A stretch of DNA of 64,000 nucleotides from Coprobacter secundus. Its GTDB lineage: Bacteria > Bacteroidota > Bacteroidia > Bacteroidales > Coprobacteraceae. Under the pieces are notes generated by a model. The model had not been told where the DNA came from, did not search any database, and worked only from the letters and a program-made list of their open reading frames with translations. The position numbers were made by a program, and so were the translations under genes. Shown piece by piece: positions 36,077 through 44,196 of the stretch. Position 1 is the stretch's first letter, and every line of letters starts with the position of its first letter. Where the stretch lies: the NCBI GenBank assembly GCA_000803105.1, contig JTDA01000002.1, positions 186,001 through 250,000 of the forward strand, in the 5' to 3' direction.

Positions 36077-39000
36077 TTATAAAGTTATCTGTATACCAAA
36101 AGCCCATTGCTTTACCAATGGATAAGTTATATCTGTTCCCATTTCCGGATCAAGTCCGGGATATTTCGTAATCGTTAAAAGATTCTCTCCCGATACATAT
36201 AAGCGCAAATCATTTACAAAAAACTTCTTCGTCCATTTCTGCGGGAAAGTATATCCGATCTGTACATTTTTCAATTTCGCCCAATTACCCTTATACTCCC
36301 AAAAATTGCTTGTCGAACCATTACTCATTTCCGAATCCAACGTCAATCGAGGATAATACGCATCTTGATTTTCGAAAGTATAATGATCATAAGCTACCGA
36401 TTTAGCAAAAGAATGTCCATAACTTACTGCCGTTCCATTATACCGATTATGATGCCAATAAAGATAATGTCCGGCTTGTCCTTGCCACAACATGTAAAAA
36501 TCGAGTCCTTTCCACGCCAAAGACAGATTCACACCGAAATTATATTTAGGAGTATATGAATGTCCGCTCAAATAAAAATCATCCCCATCTCCATAGTCTC
36601 CGTCGCCATCTAAATCAGCATAGATAAAATCTCCGTAATACAGACCATCCGGACCTACATCTGTACTGCCATTAAAAGTATAACCGGCTTTTACCATTTG
36701 GCTTACCCATCGATAATCGGCATCTGTACGGATCATTCCATCTTTAGGCCCGGCATTGATATCCAACGTCGACCCATCATAGCCAGCGCCAGTGCCTGAA
36801 TAAACCTTTCTCAAATATGTTTCTCCCAACATGTGACCTTCGAGAATACGACCTCCGAAACCACTCTGAGAAACCTCTCCTATATTTGTATAGTAATCGA
36901 CGACATTTCCATTCTCATCATACACCCAATGGCGGTCTAACTTACCTTTATATTTGGTAACGACATTTTTATTGAAAGCAAAATTACCGCCAATTTTATA
37001 TTCAAAGTTACCTATTTTGTCTTGCCAGTTCAACTGGAACTCGACACCCTTATTATTTACCGATGCAATATTCTCCGTCGAACCAGAAACTGTTCCCATA
37101 GTCATATATAAAGAGGGCGTATACAAAATTCCATCTGTATTCTTATTATAAAAATCGGCCTCTAACGTCAATCGATTATTGAAAATTCCGACATCCAACC
37201 CCACATTAGTAGAAGTCGTACTCTCCCACTCTAAAGCATTGTTTCCTATTTTCGATATATAGAAACCGGTACTCGTCTCACCTTCCACCGTCACTTTATT
37301 CGTCCGGTACAAAGATTGCCAATCATAATTACCGGAAGCATTATTTCCCGTCTTTCCCCAAGAAGCTCTAATCTTCAAATTAGAAAGCCAATTGAATTGT
37401 TTCATAAAACGCTCTTCGCTGATTCTCCACCCGGCAGAAAAAGATGGGAACAGCCCCCAACGATGAGAAGGTGAAAAACGAGAACTACCATCATATCGCA
37501 CGTTCGCTTCGAATATATAACGAGAGTCATAAATATAATTTGTTCTTCCGAAGAAAGAAACTAAAGCCCATTCCGATGCTGAACCTGTTGCACTGATAAC
37601 CTCTTCTACTGTATCAAAAGTATGCAAATCATAACTGCTCATGCCATTCTTCCCTGCGCCGAAAGTCTGTGTCTCGTAATGAGACAAAGAATATCCGGCC
37701 AAAACTGAAAAATCATGTCTTTCTTTAAACACAGAATTGTACCGAATCAAAGCATTTGCATCGGAACGTTTAGATCGTCCCACACTCTGCGATACCCCCC
37801 TTTCGGAAGAAGGAGTTTCACTGACCAATTTATTTTCCGTATAATTCCATTTAATTTTCGGCTGCCCCCATTTTTCTACATCCGAACGGTATATAGTATA
37901 TGTATAATCACCTTCGAGATAAAGACCTTCGATAATTTTCAGTTTCGCAAATAGAGTTCCATTAACATTATATGTATCAGAATATCCCTCCATTCCGGTC
38001 ATTTGCTCGAAAATATTATTCGCATTCGTTGATTCTTCCGGATTAGCCGGTTGTCCGAAATAGCCCTCTCCATCACCTGGATATATACCAGGAACTGTTT
38101 TATCCAAATAATTAAACGCACCATCGACATTCGACAAACCCAATTTAGACAATTGCCCATACAAATTACACCCTACAGTAAGATGTTTGAACAAAGTTGT
38201 CTCCAGTTTACTACGAATCGAATACTTCTTTTGTGAAGAATCGAACCCTCGTTGATTCATAATACCTTCATTTCCCAGATAACCAACAGAGAGATAATAG
38301 TTCATTTCATCGGGCTTACCACCGGAAATAGAAAGATTATGTTGCTGAACCAAACCCCGATTAAAAATTTCAGAGAACCAATCGGTATTCGGATAAGCTT
38401 TCCAATTCTCTACACCATATTCGTTCAAACCGTACGGATCAGCTTCTGCCGCCCTCCAGCGATCAATAGCCGATTGAGAATAAATGGCTGTTTTTCCTAC
38501 ATTATAAGCAGCTTCATTAACCAATTCCATCAAATCGGCATAATTCGAAACCAATTCTAATTTATTTACCGGATTTTGTAAAGTAAAATATCCGTTATAA
38601 GTAATCTTCGTTTTACCCGATCCTTTTTTGGTAGTCACCAAAATCACACCATTCGCTGCTCGAGAACCATATATCGCTGTAGACGCAGCATCTTTCAAAA
38701 TACTGATCGACTCTATATCATTCGGATTAAGGTTATCCAACGAGAACTCTACTCCATCTACCAAAACTAACGGAGTATTCGAATTCAATGTACCCAATCC
38801 CCTTATCCTTATTGTCGAACCGTCGCTTCCTGGTTTACCGGTAGATTGTACAACTGAAACTCCGGCTGCCAACCCAGCTAAAGCATTCGACGATTGCATA
38901 ATAGGCCTACTACTCATCTCGGTACCGAAATTTACAGTAGAAACCGATCCGGTCATATTCACTTTTTTCTGTGTGCCATAACCGACAACAACGATTTCAT

Positions 39001-39319
39001 CTAAATTTTTCACATCGGGAACCAAATAGACCATATAGGAAGTTGCACCAGTTAACTTTAGATGATACGTATTATATCCCATATAACTGATTCTAACAGT
39101 ACCTTCGACAGGAACCTTTAATGTAAACTTACCATCCATATCAGTCACCGTTCCGACATCGATACCTTCCACTCTCACTGCAGCTCCGATAACCGCCTCT
39201 TTATTCTCATCAAATACTACTCCCGAAATTTCCTGATTTTGGGCCATGAGAGGAATAGATAATAAAAAGAAAAGTAAAAGCCACACACACTTCGCTCTAA
39301 ACAATGTTGTGTTATTCAT
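36077..39319 (-). CDS. SusC/RagA-family TonB-dependent outer-membrane transporter (PUL B)
   Basis: The protein has 1080 residues. A signal peptide ends PLMAQ. A carboxypeptidase-regulatory-like domain follows (SGVVFDENKEAVIGAAV, about 30-105). The TonB-box-like DEIVVVGYGTQKK is at about 110. The plug contains IYGSRAANGVILVTT near 215. A large beta-barrel ends in WAFGIQITL. No STN domain is present. It is the first gene of PUL B and is divergent from a small outer-membrane protein gene, sharing a 291-bp regulatory gap. With the downstream SusD it should import lyase-generated oligosaccharides. Regulation is probably by the PUL B HTCS acting at the promoter near 39400. Confidence 0.96.
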   Translation of the reverse strand: MNNTTLFRAKCVWLLLFFLLSIPLMAQNQEISGVVFDENKEAVIGAAVRVEGIDVGTVTDMDGKFTLKVPVEGTVRISYMGYNTYHLKLTGATSYMVYLVPDVKNLDEIVVVGYGTQKKVNMTGSVSTVNFGTEMSSRPIMQSSNALAGLAAGVSVVQSTGKPGSDGSTIRIRGLGTLNSNTPLVLVDGVEFSLDNLNPNDIESISILKDAASTAIYGSRAANGVILVTTKKGSGKTKITYNGYFTLQNPVNKLELVSNYADLMELVNEAAYNVGKTAIYSQSAIDRWRAAEADPYGLNEYGVENWKAYPNTDWFSEIFNRGLVQQHNLSISGGKPDEMNYYLSVGYLGNEGIMNQRGFDSSQKKYSIRSKLETTLFKHLTVGCNLYGQLSKLGLSNVDGAFNYLDKTVPGIYPGDGEGYFGQPANPEESTNANNIFEQMTGMEGYSDTYNVNGTLFAKLKIIEGLYLEGDYTYTIYRSDVEKWGQPKIKWNYTENKLVSETPSSERGVSQSVGRSKRSDANALIRYNSVFKERHDFSVLAGYSLSHYETQTFGAGKNGMSSYDLHTFDTVEEVISATGSASEWALVSFFGRTNYIYDSRYIFEANVRYDGSSRFSPSHRWGLFPSFSAGWRISEERFMKQFNWLSNLKIRASWGKTGNNASGNYDWQSLYRTNKVTVEGETSTGFYISKIGNNALEWESTTSTNVGLDVGIFNNRLTLEADFYNKNTDGILYTPSLYMTMGTVSGSTENIASVNNKGVEFQLNWQDKIGNFEYKIGGNFAFNKNVVTKYKGKLDRHWVYDENGNVVDYYTNIGEVSQSGFGGRILEGHMLGETYLRKVYSGTGAGYDGSTLDINAGPKDGMIRTDADYRWVSQMVKAGYTFNGSTDVGPDGLYYGDFIYADLDGDGDYGDGDDFYLSGHSYTPKYNFGVNLSLAWKGLDFYMLWQGQAGHYLYWHHNRYNGTAVSYGHSFAKSVAYDHYTFENQDAYYPRLTLDSEMSNGSTSNFWEYKGNWAKLKNVQIGYTFPQKWTKKFFVNDLRLYVSGENLLTITKYPGLDPEMGTDITYPLVKQWAFGIQITL

Positions 39320-39392
39320 AATATAATAGTTTAGTTATTCATGATTTCGATTTTGTTCAACATTATAAAAATTATTCCTGCTTTATCGATTA

Positions 39393-39400
39393 CAAAATTA
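39393..39400 (-). promoter_or_regulatory. -7 promoter box for PUL B susC operon
   Basis: The minus strand reads TAATTTTG (TAnnTTTG), about 74 bp before the susC start, leaving a roughly 65-nt leader. No -33 TTTG is visible; a small inverted repeat (ATAGG-AAAGA-CCTAT, 39400-39414) lies right upstream. This fits a promoter that needs an activator. Confidence 0.4.
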
Positions 39401-39563
39401 TAGGAAAGACCTATCTGCGCACTTTAGAAAAATTTCAGAAAACGTCACAATCCGGTCAAATTAAATATATAAAGACCCAAATCGAGTTTTCCTAAATTAT
39501 ACCCACACAATAAAAATGGAAAAACTCTTCGTTTCATACATGATAATGAAAACATATTTTATA

Positions 39564-39571
39564 TAACTTTG
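39564..39571 (+). promoter_or_regulatory. -7 promoter box for small outer-membrane protein
   Basis: TAACTTTG (TAnnTTTG) lies 39 bp before the start codon at 39611. The rest of the 291-bp divergent gap (39320-39610) shows no gene or repeat that I can support. Confidence 0.5.
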
Positions 39572-39610
39572 CACCTCAATAACAAATAACATTTACTAAA
39601 ACAATACAAA

Positions 39611-40090
39611 ATGAAAAAGATTACATTACTATGCTTATTACTGAGCATTATTGCAATGAGTGCAAATGCTCAATACAAAAAAGGAGATATCGAATTGGAA
39701 GGTGAAGTGAGTTACACAAATATTGAAGGAATAAACTCTTACAAAATAGCTCCTGAAGTAAATATTTTTCTGAGTGAACATTGGGCTATAGAGGCCGGCA
39801 TATCTCTATCCGGTAATGACGATTGTCATTTCGGAATCAATGTAGGTGCCAGTTATTATCTTCCAATAATATCTAAACTTTACTTTGCTCCATCCTTAAA
39901 AGCAGAAATAATTTTTGGAGATGAGAACTGGGCCGTAGGGTTACAACCTAAACTTATATATGAACTAACCGAACATCTTTCTACCAACTTAGGAATCGGG
40001 TATCTTGGATATGGAGAAATTAATGGCGCCAACACGTTTCATTTTGGTATTACAGACCAGCTTTCTTGGGGCATTGCGTACAAATTTTAA
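39611..40090 (+). CDS. small outer-membrane beta-barrel protein
   Basis: The protein has 159 residues with a signal peptide ending SANAQ. The mature part alternates short amphipathic strands (IELEGEVSYTN, WAIEAGISLSGN, FGINVGASYYLP, LYFAPSLKAEIIF, WAVGLQPKLIYEL, LSTNLGIGYLGYG, FHFGITDQLSWGIAYKF) and ends in Phe, as do many outer-membrane barrels assembled by BAM. About eight strands suggest an OmpW/OmpX-like small barrel. No partner genes identify its role. It is a single-gene transcript with its own promoter and is divergent from the PUL B operon, so it need not belong to the PUL. Function is unknown. Confidence 0.75.
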   Translation: MKKITLLCLLLSIIAMSANAQYKKGDIELEGEVSYTNIEGINSYKIAPEVNIFLSEHWAIEAGISLSGNDDCHFGINVGASYYLPIISKLYFAPSLKAEIIFGDENWAVGLQPKLIYELTEHLSTNLGIGYLGYGEINGANTFHFGITDQLSWGIAYKF

Positions 40091-40107
40091 TTTATGCGAA
40101 TCTATTT

Positions 40108-40141
40108 AAAGTCACCTCTTCTATCCTAAAGAAGCGACTTT
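40108..40141 (+). terminator. weak terminator-like inverted repeat
   Basis: AAAGTC and GACTTT, plus inner partly pairing CTCTT/AAGAAG, lie 18 bp after the barrel gene stop. The tail GAATATAG is not U-rich, so the call is weak. Confidence 0.3.
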
Positions 40142-40292
40142 GAATATAGTTGTCTTCCGAAAAATTATAATACCGTAAACGTCTTCTCTTACTTTACATC
40201 ATTTCTTCTAAATAACTTCACACTTTTTCTAAACAAAAACCTTTGGATAGGTGTTGAATTTATAAGAAAAGATTATTTTAAAACTCATTATT

Positions 40293-40607
40293 ATGAACGA
40301 AGACTACGGATTGACTGACAACACAGAGAAACATCAATATGAATTCCATATTGAAGGGTTGGTTCCCCGCATAGAATATATAAAGACAAATAATGGAGAA
40401 ATATATCTTACTCATACAGAAGTCCCCTATGCTCTCGAAAGAAGAGGAGTAGGCTCACAGCTAGTAAAAAAAGCATTACAAGATATTGAAAAACAAAATT
40501 TAAGACTCATCCCTTTATGCCCTTTTGTTGCCAAATATATTCAGAGAAACCCTGAATGGAAAAAAATGGTAATGAAAGAGCATTATATAGAACAACCTCA
40601 GGCATAA
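40293..40607 (+). CDS. small GNAT-fold N-acetyltransferase (YjdJ/NATD1-like)
   Basis: The protein has 104 residues and no signal peptide. It looks like the compact GNAT family of COG2388: a first beta-sheet part (IEYIKTNNGEIYLTHTEVP), then the acetyl-CoA pyrophosphate loop region RRGVGSQLVKKALQDI, then LRLIPLCPFVAKYIQRNPEW. Proteins of this size and shape acetylate small molecules or protein N-termini, but substrates are mostly unknown. The gene stands alone between the small barrel gene and the Kdp regulator, about 140 bp before the latter, so I do not link it to either. Confidence 0.8.
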   Translation: MNEDYGLTDNTEKHQYEFHIEGLVPRIEYIKTNNGEIYLTHTEVPYALERRGVGSQLVKKALQDIEKQNLRLIPLCPFVAKYIQRNPEWKKMVMKEHYIEQPQA

Positions 40608-40701
40608 TCATATCTCATTAAAAATCATTAAATTAACAAAATACCCACTCCAACAGAGATAAAGATATCGATTACTTTCTTTAAAATTTAAAGGAAAAGC
40701 T

Positions 40702-40709
40702 TACTTTTG
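40702..40709 (+). promoter_or_regulatory. -7 promoter box for NtrC-type regulator
   Basis: TACTTTTG (TAnnTTTG) lies 40 bp before the start codon at 40750. No clear -33 element. This is a housekeeping-type promoter, unlike the sigma-54 site in front of kdp. Confidence 0.45.
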
Positions 40710-40749
40710 CATCATACTGTTTCAATACTTTTACATTTATCAAAAACGG

Positions 40750-42099
40750 ATGAGCAAAATTTTAATTATCGATGATGAAAACCAGATCCGGCAATTATTG
40801 TCGCGTATAATTGCTCTCGAAGGATATGAAGTTATCCAAGCTGCTGATTGTAAATCTGGACTAAAACAATTAGAACTGCACTCTCCTGAAGTAATTCTTT
40901 GTGATGTTTTCCTGCCTGACGGGAACGGGGTAGATTTAGTTTCTACCATAAAAAAGAATTCGCCAACCTCAGAAGTCATACTATTAACAGCACACGGTAA
41001 CATTCCTGATGGGGTACAGGCCATTAAAAATGGAGCATTCGATTATATAACTAAAGGTGACGATAATAATAGAATCATCCCATTACTCTCAAAAGCCACA
41101 GAAAAAGCCCTCTTAAACAAGCAAGGCCATAATTCTGAAAAATGTACGGGAGAAAAATATACATTCGACTCCATATTAGGAAAATCCCGGGTTATCAAAG
41201 AAGCTATTGCTTTAGCCCAAAAAGTTGCATCTACAGATGTTCCCGTATTGTTAACAGGGGAAACCGGCACAGGGAAAGAGGTATTTGCTCAAGCTATACA
41301 TCAGAATAGCAAGCGATCAAAAAAGAATTTCGTCGCAGTTAACTGCTCTTCGTTCAGCAAAGAATTGCTTGAAAGTGAAATGTTCGGACATAAAGCCGGG
41401 TCTTTTACTGGAGCACTAAAAGACAAAAAGGGATTATTCGAAGAAGCTGATAATGGGACTATATTCTTAGACGAAATAGGAGAAATGGCTTTCGAACTGC
41501 AAGCTAAGTTGTTAAGAATACTCGAAACAGGAGAGTATATAAAAATAGGAGAGACAAAACCAACTAAAGTCAATGTACGTATCATAGCAGCAACAAATCG
41601 GAATCTAAAAACAGAAATTTCTGAAAATCATTTCAGAGAAGATTTGTTCTACCGATTATCTGTTTTTCAAATACATCTTCCGCCACTGCGTGATCGCAAA
41701 GAAGATATACCACTCCTGACCGAAGCTTTTATCCATAATTTTTCAAAAAAACTATCTTGCAACATACAAGAAATAAAGCCAGATTTTCTCAACGCACTGA
41801 AACAACAACCATGGAAGGGAAATATCAGAGAACTTAGAAACACAATAGAACGAAGCCTCATCGTTTGTAACGGTAATTCATTGGGTGTAGAAGACTTGCC
41901 CCTCGAAATTCAGAATAACCATTATGAACAAAATGACGGGCAAAATTTCTCCGATTTTGAACTTGCAGCAATGGAAAAGCGCCATATCAGTCGAGTATTA
42001 GAATATACTAAAGGAAATAAAACCGAAACTGCCAAGCTGTTGAAAATTGGCTTAACTACTTTATATCGAAAAATAGAAGAATACAAAATATTGTCATAA
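40750..42099 (+). CDS. NtrC-family sigma-54-dependent response regulator, probable kdp activator
   Basis: The protein has 449 residues. The receiver (1-120) has the acidic pair DDE at 8-10, the phosphoacceptor Asp52 in LCDVFLP, and Lys in YITKGD. The AAA+ sigma-54 interaction domain (about 140-365) has Walker A GETGTGKE, Walker B GTIFLDEIGE, and arginine-finger region FREDLFYRLSVF. The sigma-54 contact loop reads GSFTGA where most family members have GAFTGA. A Fis-type HTH ends the protein (NKTETAKLLKIGLTTLYRKI). It lies directly before the kdp genes, and a sigma-54-type promoter is placed between them. I infer that it replaces the OmpR-type KdpE of other bacteria, with its kinase encoded at 48835-50274. 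Confidence 0.92.
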   Translation: MSKILIIDDENQIRQLLSRIIALEGYEVIQAADCKSGLKQLELHSPEVILCDVFLPDGNGVDLVSTIKKNSPTSEVILLTAHGNIPDGVQAIKNGAFDYITKGDDNNRIIPLLSKATEKALLNKQGHNSEKCTGEKYTFDSILGKSRVIKEAIALAQKVASTDVPVLLTGETGTGKEVFAQAIHQNSKRSKKNFVAVNCSSFSKELLESEMFGHKAGSFTGALKDKKGLFEEADNGTIFLDEIGEMAFELQAKLLRILETGEYIKIGETKPTKVNVRIIAATNRNLKTEISENHFREDLFYRLSVFQIHLPPLRDRKEDIPLLTEAFIHNFSKKLSCNIQEIKPDFLNALKQQPWKGNIRELRNTIERSLIVCNGNSLGVEDLPLEIQNNHYEQNDGQNFSDFELAAMEKRHISRVLEYTKGNKTETAKLLKIGLTTLYRKIEEYKILS

Positions 42100-42119
42100 T
42101 AGAACAAGACCCTACCAAA

Positions 42120-42161
42120 ATGAAAAGGTTGCATCAGAATATTCTGATGCAACCTTTTCAT
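42120..42161. terminator. 42-bp perfect palindrome, terminator of regulator gene
   Basis: Two 21-nt arms meet without a spacer: 42120-42140 (starts ATGAAAAGGTTGCATC) and 42141-42161 (its exact reverse complement). As RNA it folds into a GC-containing stem (GGTTGCATCAGAA) with A-run before and TTTTC after, i.e. a bidirectional intrinsic terminator 21 bp after the regulator stop. Its centre is about 90 bp before the predicted kdp transcription start, so it could also hold NtrC-type enhancer sites. Confidence 0.75.
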
Positions 42162-42203
42162 ATATATCTGATAAACAAAACATTGCAATATTATATCCAT
42201 TTT

Positions 42204-42219
42204 TGGCATATTTTTGGCA
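42204..42219 (+). promoter_or_regulatory. sigma-54 (-24/-12) promoter of kdp operon
   Basis: TGGCATATTTTTGGCA has the invariant GG (42205-42206) and GC (42217-42218) with the exact sigma-54 spacing; only one base of the -12 TTGC core differs. Predicted start is near 42230, 34 bp before the first small ORF. The NtrC-type activator encoded just upstream supports the call. Confidence 0.75.
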
Positions 42220-42263
42220 AAAGAGCCCGCGTAAATAATTTAATTAATTAAAAATAATAAGAA

Positions 42264-42359
42264 ATGGAAATTACACTAAACTTTATTTTTTGCCTGCTAA
42301 GCGGGTTTGCCTGTTTTTGGCTCTTTTACAAATGTGTCGATTGGTTTGAGAAAATCTAA
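42264..42359 (+). CDS. 31-aa single-helix membrane peptide at head of kdp operon
   Basis: The ORF starts with ATG at 42264 and ends with TAA at 42359: 31 residues with a hydrophobic, cysteine-containing helix (IFCLLSGFACFWLFY) and a charged end (CVDWFEKI). It is the first gene after the sigma-54 promoter and lies 14 bp before kdpF. The position, unbroken frame and transmembrane character argue for a real small subunit or regulator of the Kdp complex. A spurious ORF in the leader is the alternative. I know of no assigned function. Confidence 0.55.
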   Translation: MEITLNFIFCLLSGFACFWLFYKCVDWFEKI

Positions 42360-42362
42360 AAA

Positions 42363-42368
42363 AGGAGG
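42363..42368 (+). promoter_or_regulatory. strong Shine-Dalgarno for kdpF
   Basis: AGGAGG lies 5 nt before the kdpF ATG. This is a full consensus site, unusual here because most genes in the window have only A-rich leaders. It fixes the start of a gene otherwise too small to trust. Confidence 0.75.
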
Positions 42369-42373
42369 TAACA

Positions 42374-42454
42374 ATGTACACAGCACTATTTATTATTGGG
42401 TTAATCATTTTCGGTTATATGATGTATGTACTTATCAAACCGGAAAAGTTTTAA
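42374..42454 (+). CDS. kdpF: KdpF-like small subunit
   Basis: The protein has 26 residues: one TM helix (LFIIGLIIFGYMMYVLI) ending KPEKF, the typical shape and C-terminus of KdpF (YLLYALIRPEKF-type). KdpF stabilises the KdpABC potassium-transporting P-type ATPase in the inner membrane. It is preceded by a consensus Shine-Dalgarno and lies 23 bp before kdpA. It is too short for ordinary gene finders, but order, size and the PEKF end make the assignment solid. Confidence 0.85.
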   Translation: MYTALFIIGLIIFGYMMYVLIKPEKF

Positions 42455-42477
42455 AATTCATTAAGACAAACTAAACA

Positions 42478-44184
42478 ATGAATACTGAAATATTAGGAAT
42501 TGCAATTCAAATTATCCTGTTGGTGGTACTCAGCTATCCACTAGGAAAATATATTGCTAAAGTTTATAAAGGGGAAAAATGTTGGTCTGACTTCATGACC
42601 CCGATTGAAAATTTTATTTACAAAGTTTGTGGTATCGATCCCAAAGAGGAAATGGGATGGAAAAAATTCTTAAAGACACTTTTAATACTAAATGCTTTCT
42701 GGTTCCTTTGGGGAATGGTGTTATTAGTCATCCAACATCTACTACCTCTCAATCCTGATGGCAATGGGCCACAGACTCCTGACCAAGCATTTAATACATG
42801 TATCAGTTTCATGGTAAACTGTAATCTACAACATTACAGTGGAGAAAGTGGATTGACTTATTTTACACAACTTTTTGTCATCATGCTCTTCCAGTTTATA
42901 ACAGCTGCGACAGGCATGGCAGCCATGGCAGGAATCATGAAATCCATTTCTCTTAAAACTACTCGGACTATCGGAAACTTCTGGTATTTCCTAGTAAGAA
43001 GCTGTACTCGTATATTATTACCTCTATCTCTCATCGTCGGATTTATCCTTATCGTACAAGGAACTCCAATGGGATTTGATGGTAAAATGACAATACCGAC
43101 CTTAGAAGGTGGAGAACAAACCGTATCCCAAGGTCCTACAGCTGCAATTGTGCCTATCAAGCAATTAGGGACAAATGGTGGTGGTTATTTTGGTGTAAAC
43201 TCTTCTCACCCATTAGAGAATCCCACTTATCTCACCAATATGGTAGAATGCTGGTCTATCCTTATCATTCCAATGGCTATGGTTTTGGCATTCGGATTTT
43301 ATCTAAAAAGGAAAAAATTGGCTTACAGCATTTACGGAGTTATGTTATTCGCATTTCTTGTCGGAGTTGGGATTAATACTTATCAGGAAATGAATGGTAA
43401 CCCGCGAATCGACGACATGGGCATTGCTCAGGAAAATGGTGCAATGGAAGGTAAAGAGATCCGAATCGGTTCAGGAGATACAGCTTTGTGGAGTATCGTA
43501 ACAACCGTCACTTCCAATGGTTCTGTAAATGGTATGCACGATAGTACGATGCCACTTTCCGGTATGATGGAAATGCTCAACATGCAAATCAACACATGGT
43601 TTGGAGGTGTAGGTGTAGGTTGGATGAATTATTATACATTCATTATCATTGCAGTATTCATCAGTGGTTTAATGGTAGGACGAACACCAGAATTTTTAGG
43701 GAAAAAGGTTGAAGCCCGTGAAATGAAAATAGCTACTATTGTCGCTCTTCTCCACCCATTTGTCATCTTAGTGGGAACAGCTCTTTCAAGTTACTTATAC
43801 GCTCATAATCCAGAATTCGTCGAAAGTGAAGGCGGATGGTTAAACAATCCAGGATTTCATGGCCTCAGCGAAATGTTATACGAATACACCTCTTGTGCTG
43901 CCAATAATGGTTCAGGATTTGAAGGATTAGGTGATAATACCTGGTTCTGGAACTATACCTGTGGTCTTGTACTTATACTTAGCCGGTTCATACCTATTGT
44001 CGGACAGGTTGCTATTGCAGGTCTACTTGCAGAGAAAAAATTTATCCCCGAAAGTGCCGGAACATTAAAAACAGATACTGTAACATTCGGTGTAATGACA
44101 TTTGCTGTTATTTTCATCATTGCTGCTTTATCATTCTTCCCGGTACATGCTCTAAGTACTATTGCTGAACATTTTAGTCTATAA
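42478..44184 (+). CDS. kdpA: potassium-transporting ATPase potassium-binding subunit KdpA
   Basis: The protein has 568 residues and about ten TM helices. It belongs to the superfamily of K+ transporters with four selectivity-filter loops; recognisable loops include CISFMVNCNLQHYSGESGLT, GTNGGGYFGVNSSHPLENPT and SCAANNGSGFEGLG. KdpA forms the K+ pathway of the high-affinity KdpFABC pump used at low external potassium. It lies in the conserved order kdpF-kdpA-kdpB-kdpC with 12 bp to kdpB. Length is normal for the family (about 560). Confidence 0.98.
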   Translation: MNTEILGIAIQIILLVVLSYPLGKYIAKVYKGEKCWSDFMTPIENFIYKVCGIDPKEEMGWKKFLKTLLILNAFWFLWGMVLLVIQHLLPLNPDGNGPQTPDQAFNTCISFMVNCNLQHYSGESGLTYFTQLFVIMLFQFITAATGMAAMAGIMKSISLKTTRTIGNFWYFLVRSCTRILLPLSLIVGFILIVQGTPMGFDGKMTIPTLEGGEQTVSQGPTAAIVPIKQLGTNGGGYFGVNSSHPLENPTYLTNMVECWSILIIPMAMVLAFGFYLKRKKLAYSIYGVMLFAFLVGVGINTYQEMNGNPRIDDMGIAQENGAMEGKEIRIGSGDTALWSIVTTVTSNGSVNGMHDSTMPLSGMMEMLNMQINTWFGGVGVGWMNYYTFIIIAVFISGLMVGRTPEFLGKKVEAREMKIATIVALLHPFVILVGTALSSYLYAHNPEFVESEGGWLNNPGFHGLSEMLYEYTSCAANNGSGFEGLGDNTWFWNYTCGLVLILSRFIPIVGQVAIAGLLAEKKFIPESAGTLKTDTVTFGVMTFAVIFIIAALSFFPVHALSTIAEHFSL

Positions 44185-44196
44185 TAGAAAAAAGAT

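Noticed and set aside
39320..39610. tRNA or riboswitch in the divergent gap
   Set aside because: No cloverleaf or conserved riboswitch core seen; only two promoter boxes and A/T-rich filler.
42120..42161. Insertion-sequence end or recombination site
   Set aside because: No transposase, target duplication or second copy is visible; terminator and/or enhancer explains it.
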